A stretch of 64,000 nt of DNA, taken from the NCBI GenBank assembly GCA_947498505.1, contig CANMKG010000001.1, positions 744,001-808,000 on the forward strand, given 5' to 3'. Below are positions 17,317 through 25,805 of this stretch, in pieces. Below the pieces are notes generated by a model. That model was not told the DNA's origin. It searched no databases and worked only from the letters and a program-made list of their open reading frames with translations. Positions within the stretch are counted from its first letter, which is position 1; every line of letters starts with the position of its first letter. This stretch comes from an uncultured Maribacter sp. (lineage in GTDB: Bacteria > Bacteroidota > Bacteroidia > Flavobacteriales > Flavobacteriaceae). A program made the translations under genes and the position numbers.

Positions 17317-18645
17317 ATGAGAACAAAATGGAAAATATTACTTGTATTCTTGCTTCTAACAGTTGCAGCAATACTATACAATTATCCAAAACTCAATATT
17401 ATATCTGGTTATGCTGCAAAAAATATGGCTTCGAGTGTTTTTATAGCTGGTAGGTCAGAAAAATCTATTGTGGAGCATGACAATAACATGCCGCTAATTA
17501 AACTTTCTGATGTAGAAGTAGAAGAAAATTCTGCCACTGCAAGCGTTTTTGGTCTAATGAATCGTAAAGCGATTTTCAGAAAAGGCTTGGGAAGCGTTTT
17601 AGTTAAAGGTAATAATCATGAAATAGGAACTAAACTAAGCCCAGAAAGATGGTATTGCAAAGAAGAAATTCCTTTTCCCTATGGCGATTTAGAACCTAAG
17701 GATACCATTTTTAGCACTGTAAATTATTCCCAATTAAACAAAGCTGTTGAGAATGCTTTTTCCAATCCAGAAGTACAAAAAACCCGTACCGTTTTAATTT
17801 GTTACAAGAACAATATTATTGCTGAAAAATATATTGACGGCTTTGATAAAAAAACCAAAATTTTAGGCTGGTCAATGACCAAAAGTATTTTAGCTACATT
17901 ATACGGTATACTTAATTATCAAGAAAAAATAGATATAAATAGTCCTGCACCGATAGTTTCTTGGCAAGATGATGAAAGAAAAAATATTACAATAAATAAC
18001 CTTCTTAGAATGCAAAGTGGATTGGAATGGGAGGAAAACTACGGCGCTATTTCTGATGTAACCAAAATGCTTTTTTTGGATGCAGACATGACGAAAGCTC
18101 AAGAAAAAAAAACGAGTGTTGCGAAGCCAACAGAAGTCTGGAACTATTCTTCAGGAACATCTAACTTGTTGTCTGGCATTTTAAGAAAGCAATTTAAAAC
18201 ACATCAAGAATACTTAAATTTCCCTTATGAAGAGTTAATTGACAAAATAGGAATGTACTCTATGCTTATGGAAGCAGACCTTGAAGGTAATTATGTAGCC
18301 TCATCTTATTCTTGGGCAACAACTAGAGATTGGGCAAAATTTGGATTACTTTATTTAAACAATGGGGGTTGGAACGGGGAACAACTATTTTCTCCGAATT
18401 GGATTAAGTATATTACCAAACCAACAAAAAATTCTAATGGTGAATATGGAGCTCATTTTTGGCTAAATGCGGGAGGAAAATATCCTGATGCTCCAAAAGA
18501 TATGTATATGGCATCTGGCTTTCAAGGGCAACTCGTAATTATTATTCCTTCCAAAGACCTTGTAATTGTTAGAACAGGACTAGCTGGCTACCCAAATTTT
18601 GATTTAAATAACTTTGTGAAAGAGGTAATTAATAGTATTAATTAG
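17317..18645 (+). CDS. Beta-lactamase-fold serine hydrolase
   Basis: 442 residues. A hydrophobic N-terminal helix (about 7-22) anchors or exports it. The catalytic pair is Ser186-x-x-Lys189 in GWSMTKS, and Tyr277 in NYSSG is the second motif, as in class C beta-lactamase-like esterases and 6-aminohexanoate hydrolases. The third motif is probably GFQGQ near the C terminus. Beta-lactamase activity itself is unlikely. Divergent from the amidase. Confidence 0.82.
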   Translation: MRTKWKILLVFLLLTVAAILYNYPKLNIISGYAAKNMASSVFIAGRSEKSIVEHDNNMPLIKLSDVEVEENSATASVFGLMNRKAIFRKGLGSVLVKGNNHEIGTKLSPERWYCKEEIPFPYGDLEPKDTIFSTVNYSQLNKAVENAFSNPEVQKTRTVLICYKNNIIAEKYIDGFDKKTKILGWSMTKSILATLYGILNYQEKIDINSPAPIVSWQDDERKNITINNLLRMQSGLEWEENYGAISDVTKMLFLDADMTKAQEKKTSVAKPTEVWNYSSGTSNLLSGILRKQFKTHQEYLNFPYEELIDKIGMYSMLMEADLEGNYVASSYSWATTRDWAKFGLLYLNNGGWNGEQLFSPNWIKYITKPTKNSNGEYGAHFWLNAGGKYPDAPKDMYMASGFQGQLVIIIPSKDLVIVRTGLAGYPNFDLNNFVKEVINSIN

Positions 18646-18794
18646 TGACAATGATTAATGTTATACTACATTGATTTAAGTTTTCACAACATAAAACGGC
18701 TCTCTTACAACAATACTTTCTTAAAACCGTACTTAGACTTTACATTTACAGTATAAGAGTAAATAATAATTTTTCATTTTCATATAGTGTTCTC

Positions 18795-18831
18795 AAAAAA
18801 GAGTCCCGTCTTAATTGACGAGACTCTTTTT
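18795..18831. terminator. Bidirectional terminator
   Basis: AAAAAGAGTC pairs with GACTCTTTTT, with a second CGTC/GACG stem inside. It lies between the serine hydrolase and the convergent menB. Confidence 0.8.
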
Positions 18832-18859
18832 AGTTATATAGGTTTCTATATTTCAATCA

Positions 18860-19702
18860 TCAAGGAATCCAGCTATTTTTATCAAAATTTGGCTTTCTTT
18901 TTTCTAAGAAAGCGTTTCTACCTTCTTTTGCCTCGTCTGTCATATACGCTAATCGTGTAGCCTCACCAGCAAAAACTTGTTGACCAACCATACCATCATC
19001 GGTAAGATTCATAGCAAATTTTAGCATTTTTATGGACGTTGGAGATTTCTCTAATACTTCTTGAGCCCATTGGTATGCAGTATCTTCTAATTCTTCATGC
19101 GGAATTACGGCATTTACCATTCCCATTTCATAAGCTTCTTGAGCAGAATAATTTCGTCCTAAAAAGAAAATTTCACGTGCTTTTTTCTGACCCACCATTT
19201 TTGCTAAATACGCAGAACCGTAACCACCATCAAAACTAGTAACATCAGCATCAGTTTGTTTAAAAATGGCATGCTCTTTACTGGCAAGTGTCATATCGCA
19301 CACCACATGAAGACTATGTCCTCCTCCTACTGCCCAACCTGGAACAACAGCTATAACTACCTTAGGCATAAACCTAATTAAGCGTTGTACTTCTAAAATG
19401 TTAAGACGATGCATTCCGTCTTCACCAACATACCCTTTATGACCTCTTGCTTTTTGGTCTCCTCCACTGCAAAAGGAATAAACACCATCTTTTGTTGAAG
19501 GTCCTTCGGCAGACAACAGCACTACTCCAATAGATGTATCCTCTTGTGCATCGTAAAAGGCTTCATACAACTCACTCGTAGTTTTTGGTCTAAATGCGTT
19601 CCGAATGTTAGGTCTATTAAACGCTATACGAGCAACACCATTAGATTTTTTATAGGTAATATCTTCAAACTCCTTTACCGTTTTCCAGTTGGCTTTTTCC
19701 AT
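18860..19702 (-). CDS. menB: 1,4-Dihydroxy-2-naphthoyl-CoA synthase
   Basis: 280 residues, full crotonase-family length. SFCSGGDQKARG is the CoA-binding oxyanion segment and SFDGGYGSAYLA the conserved MenB signature. The segment QTDADVTSFD has Asp where bicarbonate-dependent MenB enzymes have Gly (QTGP...), so this is the Asp-type, bicarbonate-independent form. It closes the naphthoate ring in menaquinone synthesis. It is separated from menF-menI by 18 kb. Confidence 0.96.
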   Translation of the reverse strand: MEKANWKTVKEFEDITYKKSNGVARIAFNRPNIRNAFRPKTTSELYEAFYDAQEDTSIGVVLLSAEGPSTKDGVYSFCSGGDQKARGHKGYVGEDGMHRLNILEVQRLIRFMPKVVIAVVPGWAVGGGHSLHVVCDMTLASKEHAIFKQTDADVTSFDGGYGSAYLAKMVGQKKAREIFFLGRNYSAQEAYEMGMVNAVIPHEELEDTAYQWAQEVLEKSPTSIKMLKFAMNLTDDGMVGQQVFAGEATRLAYMTDEAKEGRNAFLEKRKPNFDKNSWIP

Positions 19703-19732
19703 GTTTATAATTATTTGTATCCAAAGTTACAG

Positions 19733-20968
19733 CTATTTCTTATTTTTTAATGCTATCCACCGAGACATGTATTTAGTACTTTTCATGCTTTGATGTTGTA
19801 AAACGCTTCCTATAAAATTAGCGCTCCTATGTTGGCTTAGCGTTTTTCTAACATCTGCTAGTTTATCTAACAAAACACTACCCAAATCTGTAGCATTATA
19901 AGCGTTATTTATAATCTTAAAACCAATTTTTTGAGCTTGTTTCCATTCAGCTTTATCTGTGTATAGCTTAACAGCATTTTCAACAAACTCCAAAGTATTC
20001 TTTGTAATTACACCACTCCAACTTTCACCAAATAGAATACCCTCTGCCCCTACCGTTGTTGTTACACTTGGCGTACCAGACCGCATAGCGGTAAAAAGTT
20101 TTCCTTTTATTCCTGCCCCATAATTGATCGGTGCTAAGCAGACTTTAGACTTAGACATAACATCTAAATCGTTTTCCGCCCATCCTTGAATTATAAATCC
20201 TTCTTTTGGATTATGCATTTGATTAATATGTTCTGGTAAATAAGCACCATAAATATGTAAACTTGCTTCAGGTAACTGTTTTCTTATAGCTGGCCAAATA
20301 TTTTTTTTCAGTGTAACAACAGCATCAATATTGGGAGCATGTTTTCCATTTCCAATGCATATAAAATCTTTACGTGATTCAAAACTTAAAAAATTGTCTT
20401 CAACCTTTGAAAACATAAACGGTAAAAACAGTAAAAGACTCTTATTTATACCTATTTCTTGTTCCAATAAATGCATTTCGTAAGATGAGATAATTAATGA
20501 TATATCTGATCTTAAAATACTGGCGATTTCTCTTTTGGTTATTTCTTGAGTTTTCCAAAAATCAATAGAAAAATGAGTCTTTTGTTTTAAAGCTTTTTCT
20601 CTGGAATTGCGCAAGGAGTGTAAATCCTCAGTATTTAATACTCTTATTGCGTTAGGTACGTTTTCTGATACTCGCCAACCAAATTGTTCTTCAATGATAA
20701 ATCGGTCAAAAACGACCACATCTGGATTCAATTCGCTAACAAAATCATCAAAGGAAGAGCTGTTTAGGGTAATGTCCTTTTCCACCACTCCAATCTCAGA
20801 CAAGTTGAAGCTAAGTGTTGTTTTTTTTGCCGTAGACGCAAAGGTTATTTTGTATTGAGCCTTTTGTAGTTGCTTAATGAGCTGCAACATACGCTGTCCT
20901 GCTGCTGTAGAGGTAGGTTCTGGCCATACAAAACCTATAATTAATACCCTAAGACCATCTACTTGCAT
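19733..20968 (-). CDS. Glycosyltransferase, GT-B fold
   Basis: 411 residues. An N-terminal Rossmann half begins with VLIIGFVWPEP and the C-terminal half carries the nucleotide-sugar site, including NYGAGIKGKLFTAMRSGTPS and VGAEGI, as in GT4-like enzymes. No membrane helix. It ends 30 bases before the menB start and starts three bases after the helicase stop, so it probably shares the helicase operon. The donor and acceptor cannot be told. Confidence 0.82.
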   Translation of the reverse strand: MQVDGLRVLIIGFVWPEPTSTAAGQRMLQLIKQLQKAQYKITFASTAKKTTLSFNLSEIGVVEKDITLNSSSFDDFVSELNPDVVVFDRFIIEEQFGWRVSENVPNAIRVLNTEDLHSLRNSREKALKQKTHFSIDFWKTQEITKREIASILRSDISLIISSYEMHLLEQEIGINKSLLLFLPFMFSKVEDNFLSFESRKDFICIGNGKHAPNIDAVVTLKKNIWPAIRKQLPEASLHIYGAYLPEHINQMHNPKEGFIIQGWAENDLDVMSKSKVCLAPINYGAGIKGKLFTAMRSGTPSVTTTVGAEGILFGESWSGVITKNTLEFVENAVKLYTDKAEWKQAQKIGFKIINNAYNATDLGSVLLDKLADVRKTLSQHRSANFIGSVLQHQSMKSTKYMSRWIALKNKK

Positions 20969-20971
20969 TTT

Positions 20972-22483
20972 CTACATCTTTGATGCAAACTTTTTTGAAA
21001 TGCTGGAGCGTAACCTTCGTTCATAATCTTCTTCCAACCATTCCTTATAATTCTTTGTATTATTCATAATACAATACGAATACTGTTTTACTCTAAAAGA
21101 TATTTCTTCTTTTAGTTTTTTTGCCAATATTCTAGCATCAAAAACATCTTCAGCATTTTCTACACAAATTTGCGCATGTTGTTCTATACTGCGATCCAAT
21201 ACAACTTTAGATTTTATACCTTCCGCAAATCCTTTTTTATATTCCGCCTTTATATCAAATTCGATATTTTCGGATTTTGCAAATTCTTGACGAAGACTAT
21301 CCGGCATTTTGTACACGAAGTCTCGTTCTATATCCTCATCATTCTTAATATTTTCAAGGAAAAAATCTGGAAAATGAAAAATTTCTTGCCAATCCATTGG
21401 GGCGTCCCACATTCCAAAACGTGCAATATTATTTCCTAAATCTACTACTGTAAATTCCTTTTTGTTGGGTAAAACTCGAGAACCCCTACCAATCATTTGA
21501 AAATATAGTGTTAACGATCGTGTAGCTCTATTTAAAATAATAGTTTCAACCGTTGGCTCATCAAAACCGGTAGTAAGTATACTTACTGAGGTTAATATCG
21601 CATTAGGTGTTTCAGAAAACCACTTTAAAATTTCCTTTCGCTCTGCTGCTGTATTTTTATTATCTAAATGCCTAATATCATACCCTGCCTTTTTAAACGT
21701 CTCATAAACGTATAGCGAGGTGTTTATTCCATTATTAAAAATAAGTGTTTTTTTACCCTCAGAAATTTCACTGTATGCCGTAACTAACCTACCCAACATG
21801 CTTTGATTACCATATAACTCGTCTGAGGATTTTACTGTGTAATCACCGTTTATTCCTAACTTTAACCCCTGTAAACTAACATCATAACTATACATGTTTG
21901 CCTTAGCAAGGAATTTTCTTTTTATTAATGATGAAATAGACTCACCGACAATTAATTTTTTATAATTGTCTTTCATTGGCAACTTAATATTGGAACTTAA
22001 AGGTGTTGCCGTTACTCCAAGAATAAAAGAATTGTCGAAATATTTAAACAATTTTCTAAAAGAATTGTAATGAGCTTCATCAATAATTACTAGACCAATA
22101 TTGTTAATTTCAACCTTTTCTTCTTGAAGCCTGTTATTTAGAGTTTCAACCATTGCAACAAAGCACATAAACTCGTTTTGGTCCTTTAACTCCTTAACAT
22201 GACTATTTATGATTTTATTTTTTACACCAAAACCTTCGAGCATTTTTGATGTTTGCGTACTAAGCTCTATTCTATGCGTTAGTACAACAACTTTTTTATT
22301 GTTTTGCTCAATAAATCTTCTGGCTATTTCAGAAAATACTACTGTTTTTCCACCACCAGTAGGTAACTGATATAACAAATTTGTATTGGTAGGTGCTTCC
22401 TCGAAGTACTTGAAAATAGTATTAAGATCCTCTATTTGATAATCATATAGTGACTTTTCGCTTGTCTCTTTTTGTAACTCCAA
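20972..22483 (-). CDS. DEAD/DEAH-box superfamily 2 helicase, RadD-like
   Basis: 503 residues. Motif I LPTGGGKT near residue 40, DEAH in VIIDEAHY, motif III LGVTATP and motif VI QMIGRGSR are all present. The arrangement resembles RadD/SSL2-type repair helicases, and there is no nuclease or restriction-specificity domain. The role in DNA repair or recombination is inferred from the family. No restriction partner lies nearby. Confidence 0.85.
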   Translation of the reverse strand: MELQKETSEKSLYDYQIEDLNTIFKYFEEAPTNTNLLYQLPTGGGKTVVFSEIARRFIEQNNKKVVVLTHRIELSTQTSKMLEGFGVKNKIINSHVKELKDQNEFMCFVAMVETLNNRLQEEKVEINNIGLVIIDEAHYNSFRKLFKYFDNSFILGVTATPLSSNIKLPMKDNYKKLIVGESISSLIKRKFLAKANMYSYDVSLQGLKLGINGDYTVKSSDELYGNQSMLGRLVTAYSEISEGKKTLIFNNGINTSLYVYETFKKAGYDIRHLDNKNTAAERKEILKWFSETPNAILTSVSILTTGFDEPTVETIILNRATRSLTLYFQMIGRGSRVLPNKKEFTVVDLGNNIARFGMWDAPMDWQEIFHFPDFFLENIKNDEDIERDFVYKMPDSLRQEFAKSENIEFDIKAEYKKGFAEGIKSKVVLDRSIEQHAQICVENAEDVFDARILAKKLKEEISFRVKQYSYCIMNNTKNYKEWLEEDYERRLRSSISKKFASKM

Positions 22484-22609
22484 AGGGATTTTTTGATTTT
22501 AGGTTTTCGTAATAACGTAATCTACCAAAATTAGGAGTTTTTTGTACTTAAAAGAAATATATACTTAAAAATTGAAAAATTAATTTGAACAAACACTATA
22601 CAAATAGCG

Positions 22610-23119
22610 CTAGTCTATTATATCTAAAGCCTTAGAAAATTCTTCTTTAAATATCCAATTTTCATTTTGAGTGAAGTTATACACATTAACCAAACGCTCT
22701 TTAAAATTTGGAAGCAAACCGTTTATTGCTAAAAACTGAACTAACTCGGTAAACGAATTCAACATGCTTTTATAAAAGGCTTCTGGCACTTTTTTATCCT
22801 TTTCAAAAGTTTGTGCTATTTCAATATTATAACACATTAAATCTGCAATTAACATGGGCTCTACCCCTAAGTTTATAAAGTTTTTTATAAACTTATGCGC
22901 GACTGACCTCCTCATTTTAGGTCGTCGTCGTTTTATAGGAAAGTACTCATTGGAAATTTTTGTCTTTGCTTCCTGCATTAACTTGTCCTCTTTAGGATTA
23001 AAAACAAAATTGTAATATTCTTTTACCGCAGGAAACCTATTATATAAATCTAATAACTGTTCTTCCAGCTCCTTTTTCGGAAGTTCTAATAAATAGGCTT
23101 TGAGTGCTCTTTTGCTCAT
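22610..23119 (-). CDS. DUF6155-like hypothetical protein
   Basis: 169 residues, all helical and cytosolic. It starts with KRALKAYLLELPKKELEEQLLDLY and has a basic FPIKRRRPKMRRSVAHKF segment near residue 65, which matches my memory of the DUF6155 family of Bacteroidota. The function is unknown. It is transcribed away from rpoD. Confidence 0.65.
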   Translation of the reverse strand: MSKRALKAYLLELPKKELEEQLLDLYNRFPAVKEYYNFVFNPKEDKLMQEAKTKISNEYFPIKRRRPKMRRSVAHKFIKNFINLGVEPMLIADLMCYNIEIAQTFEKDKKVPEAFYKSMLNSFTELVQFLAINGLLPNFKERLVNVYNFTQNENWIFKEEFSKALDIID

Positions 23120-23281
23120 ATAAGTTCAAAAATAGCAAAGGAAATGCAAACGATATAATTAGAAAGTTTATTCTTACTTTTTTAATAAGTATTGTATAAT
23201 AAGTTAGCTATCTCTTTGGAAAACAAATAATAAAAATGTATGTTAAACCCTTATTCTTTTCTTAACTGTAAATAACAATAT

Positions 23282-24145
23282 ATGAGGCAACTCAAAATTA
23301 TAAAACAAGTAACCAATAGAGAATCCAAATCATTAGACAAATACTTACAAGATATTAGCAAAATAGACCTTATTACCGCCGATGAAGAGGTTGAGTTAGC
23401 CCAATTAATAAAAAAAGGAGACCAAAAAGCATTAGAAAAATTAACCAATGCTAATTTAAGGTTTGTTGTTTCGGTTGCTAAGCAGTATCAAAATCAAGGA
23501 CTAAAATTACCCGATTTAATTAATGAAGGTAACCTCGGACTCGTAAAAGCTGCAACAAGATTTGACGAAACTAGAGGTTTTAAATTTATTTCGTATGCGG
23601 TTTGGTGGATTAGACAATCTATTTTACAGGCTTTAGCGGAACAATCTCGTATTGTTAGGCTTCCTTTAAATAAAATAGGCTCCATTAATAAAATAAAAAA
23701 GACCTTTTCGTACTTAGAACAAACTAATGAAAGACCACCATCGCCGGAGGAAATTGCTAAAGAATTGGAAATGACCGTGAGTGAGGTTAAACAATCGCTT
23801 AAAAACTCTGGTAGACATGTTTCCATGGATGCTCCTCTCAGGGATGGGGAAGATTCTAGTCTGTACGATGTTCTTAATGTTAACGAATCTCCAGGACCAG
23901 ATAGAACTTTATTACAACAATCTTTAAATACGGAAGTAAATAGAGCTCTTAAAACGCTTTCTCCGAGAGAGTCTGATGTGGTGAGGTTATATTACGGTAT
24001 TGGAGACCAACAGTCTATGACACTTGCCGAAATTGGGCAAACTTTTGATTTAACACGAGAACGTGTAAGACAAATACGTGAAAAAGCAATAAAAAAACTT
24101 AGACATAACTCTAAAAACAAACTACTTAAGGACTACTTAGGATAG
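23282..24145 (+). CDS. rpoD: Primary RNA polymerase sigma factor
   Basis: 287 residues, the short form of the housekeeping sigma factor found in Bacteroidota, lacking the long region 1.1. Region 2 includes [31 protein letters not shown] and [11 protein letters not shown]. Region 3 follows, and region 4 ends with [18 protein letters not shown]. It recognises the TTTG/TAnnTTTG promoters of this phylum. It is a single-gene unit with a strong terminator. Confidence 0.96.
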   Translation: MRQLKIIKQVTNRESKSLDKYLQDISKIDLITADEEVELAQLIKKGDQKALEKLTNANLRFVVSVAKQYQNQGLKLPDLINEGNLGLVKAATRFDETRGFKFISYAVWWIRQSILQALAEQSRIVRLPLNKIGSINKIKKTFSYLEQTNERPPSPEEIAKELEMTVSEVKQSLKNSGRHVSMDAPLRDGEDSSLYDVLNVNESPGPDRTLLQQSLNTEVNRALKTLSPRESDVVRLYYGIGDQQSMTLAEIGQTFDLTRERVRQIREKAIKKLRHNSKNKLLKDYLG

Positions 24146-24171
24146 TATTTTGCATGTTACTTTCTTTTACC

Positions 24172-24204
24172 AAAAAAGGAGCTACAATATTGTAGCTCCT
24201 TTTT
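24172..24204. terminator. Bidirectional terminator
   Basis: AAAAAGGAGCTACAA pairs with TTGTAGCTCCTTTTT. It serves rpoD on the plus strand and the acidic microprotein pair on the minus strand. Confidence 0.9.
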
Positions 24205-24225
24205 ATATATTTTATACTTATTTGT

Positions 24226-24327
24226 TTATGAAAAACTTAACTTACTAACTTCTATATCTACTAGAATTTCGTTTAAATCTTCTATAAAGCTTAAATAAGC
24301 TGCACTATTAGAATTTTTATTTGCCAT
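24226..24327 (-). CDS. Acidic 33-residue microprotein, second of a pair
   Basis: A tiny ORF starting MANKNSNSAAYL. Residues 11-30 match the neighbouring microprotein at 11 of 20 positions, with the block YL-x-F-x-x-DLNEIL fully shared. It probably forms a short amphipathic helix; no signal peptide or Cys. It ends 22 bases before a strong terminator. That two neighbouring ORFs share this motif argues against chance. The function is unknown. Confidence 0.55.
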   Translation of the reverse strand: MANKNSNSAAYLSFIEDLNEILVDIEVSKLSFS

Positions 24328-24359
24328 AACTTAGGTTTTAGGTTAATATCTAATTTGGG

Positions 24360-24458
24360 TTACATATAATCTAGCTCAACTAATTCGTTTAGACTCAAAA
24401 TCTCATTTAAGTCTTGGAGAAACTCTAAATATTCTTCTCCGTAGGTATCGTATAACAT
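24360..24458 (-). CDS. Acidic 32-residue microprotein, first of a pair
   Basis: A tiny ORF starting MLYDTYGEEYLEFL, strongly acidic, with the same YL-x-F-x-x-DLNEIL core as the next ORF 32 bases downstream. A promoter-like TATGTTTG (TAnnTTTG consensus) ends 52 bases upstream of the ATG with a palindrome in its spacer. It could alternatively be read as the tail of the exopolysaccharide operon, whose last gene ends 136 bases upstream. The function is unknown. Confidence 0.55.
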   Translation of the reverse strand: MLYDTYGEEYLEFLQDLNEILSLNELVELDYM

Positions 24459-24509
24459 GTTACAAATAGGTTAATTAATATTTATTGATTTGGGTCTTTT
24501 TACTTGTAT

Positions 24510-24538
24510 CAAACATAAATATAACGTTATAACAAAAC
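24510..24538 (-). promoter_or_regulatory. Candidate promoter with 12-bp palindrome for the acidic microproteins
   Basis: On the minus strand, TATGTTTG (24517-24510) matches the Bacteroidota -7 consensus TAnnTTTG. A TTG-containing -33 candidate lies about 15-20 bases upstream. The perfect palindrome TATAACGTTATA (24520-24531) sits in the spacer, where a repressor would block polymerase. Confidence 0.4.
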
Positions 24539-24594
24539 AATAAATTGTGGTGAATCTAAAAAAAACTGTTGTGAAAACGCCCTATGGTATAACT

Positions 24595-25803
24595 TTAAAA
24601 CTTCACATGATAAATAATTCCTGCGGAAACAGACCACATAAATTTTCCAGGACTAAAAGCTAGCTCTTGTCTAGTAAAACCAAGGTTTGTTTGATATAGA
24701 TTGGTTTTGCTTTTGTTCGAAAATTGATATTCTATCCGTAGCCTTTGAGACTCAATGAACAATTGCGTTTCTGCTAAGACAGTATCTCCGTCTATTAATT
24801 GTTGTAGTTCTGGCGAATACCCTATTCCTAATGAAACACCTAAATAGTTTTCTTCATGCTTTAGGTACTTTCTAACAAGTACATTTCCAGACCCGCCAAA
24901 TTGATTCTGAGAACTTAATGTAACGTATGGACGTAATGATGCGTAATAGTTTCCTTTATATAGCCCAAAGCTACCAGTAAAGATATTAGCTTTAATTGAA
25001 GTAAAGTCCATAAACTTATATCCTAACGAAGCTTCAAATGCTTTTGAAAAATTAGTGTATACTTCAGCGGCCATTTTATGAGAAGGATATGTTTTAGCTT
25101 TAGAATATCCGTAATTTAAATATCCATAAAATTTCTCCGAAAATTTTGGGTAAGCATCTATTTCATACTGTGTTCCATTAATATTAAATCTATTACTATA
25201 ATTAACTCTTGGTATTATAGACCCATATTTCGTTTCTCTTTTATACTCCAAACTTGCATAATACATTGGATCAAAAACAATATCATATACTTCAAATGAA
25301 TTGCTAATAGCAACACTATTTTTGGGTTCTTTTTTAACCTCAACGGAGTATTGGCTTGTTTGCTTTGTTATGTTACTTATAGCTTCTTCTTTTAAAGCCA
25401 GTAAATCTGAATCATTAGATAAATGTTTTAGTGATTTATTGGCAAGCCCCAGTGCTGTATGATAATTTTGAGCATAAATCTCATTCTTTACCGCAGCTAA
25501 CCACACCTCCTTGTTGTCTTTATCTTTTGATGTTATTTTATTGAAATGCTTTCTGGCTTCATCATATTTTTTATCCCAACTATACGTTTTTGCCAACAAA
25601 TTACGCACGTCTACATATTCTGGATACCTACTAAGTATTAATTGTAAGATATCACGTGCTTGAGCAGTTTCTCCGCTAAACGCCAAATCTCTGGCTACAA
25701 AAAAAGATTTATCTGGATCTCCAGCATAATCATATTCCTGAGCCTCCGCTGTCATACAAAGAAGTAAACCTAGAATGAATATATATATGTGAAACAATTT
25801 CAT
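24595..25803 (-). CDS. YaiO-family outer-membrane beta-barrel protein with N-terminal TPRs
   Basis: 402 residues. A signal peptide ends CMTAEAQ. Residues about 25-150 are two to three TPR units (for example ARDLAF...YVDVRNLLAKTYSWDKKYDEARK). Residues about 175-402 are alternating amphipathic strands ending IIYHVKF, a typical barrel C terminus, and resemble the YaiO domain. It is the last protein-coding gene of the polysaccharide operon, two bases after the sulfatase-like gene, and is the likely outer-membrane exit pore. The TPR segment is similar to the C-terminal TPRs of that upstream protein. Confidence 0.8.
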   Translation of the reverse strand: MKLFHIYIFILGLLLCMTAEAQEYDYAGDPDKSFFVARDLAFSGETAQARDILQLILSRYPEYVDVRNLLAKTYSWDKKYDEARKHFNKITSKDKDNKEVWLAAVKNEIYAQNYHTALGLANKSLKHLSNDSDLLALKEEAISNITKQTSQYSVEVKKEPKNSVAISNSFEVYDIVFDPMYYASLEYKRETKYGSIIPRVNYSNRFNINGTQYEIDAYPKFSEKFYGYLNYGYSKAKTYPSHKMAAEVYTNFSKAFEASLGYKFMDFTSIKANIFTGSFGLYKGNYYASLRPYVTLSSQNQFGGSGNVLVRKYLKHEENYLGVSLGIGYSPELQQLIDGDTVLAETQLFIESQRLRIEYQFSNKSKTNLYQTNLGFTRQELAFSPGKFMWSVSAGIIYHVKF

Positions 25804-25805
25804 CT

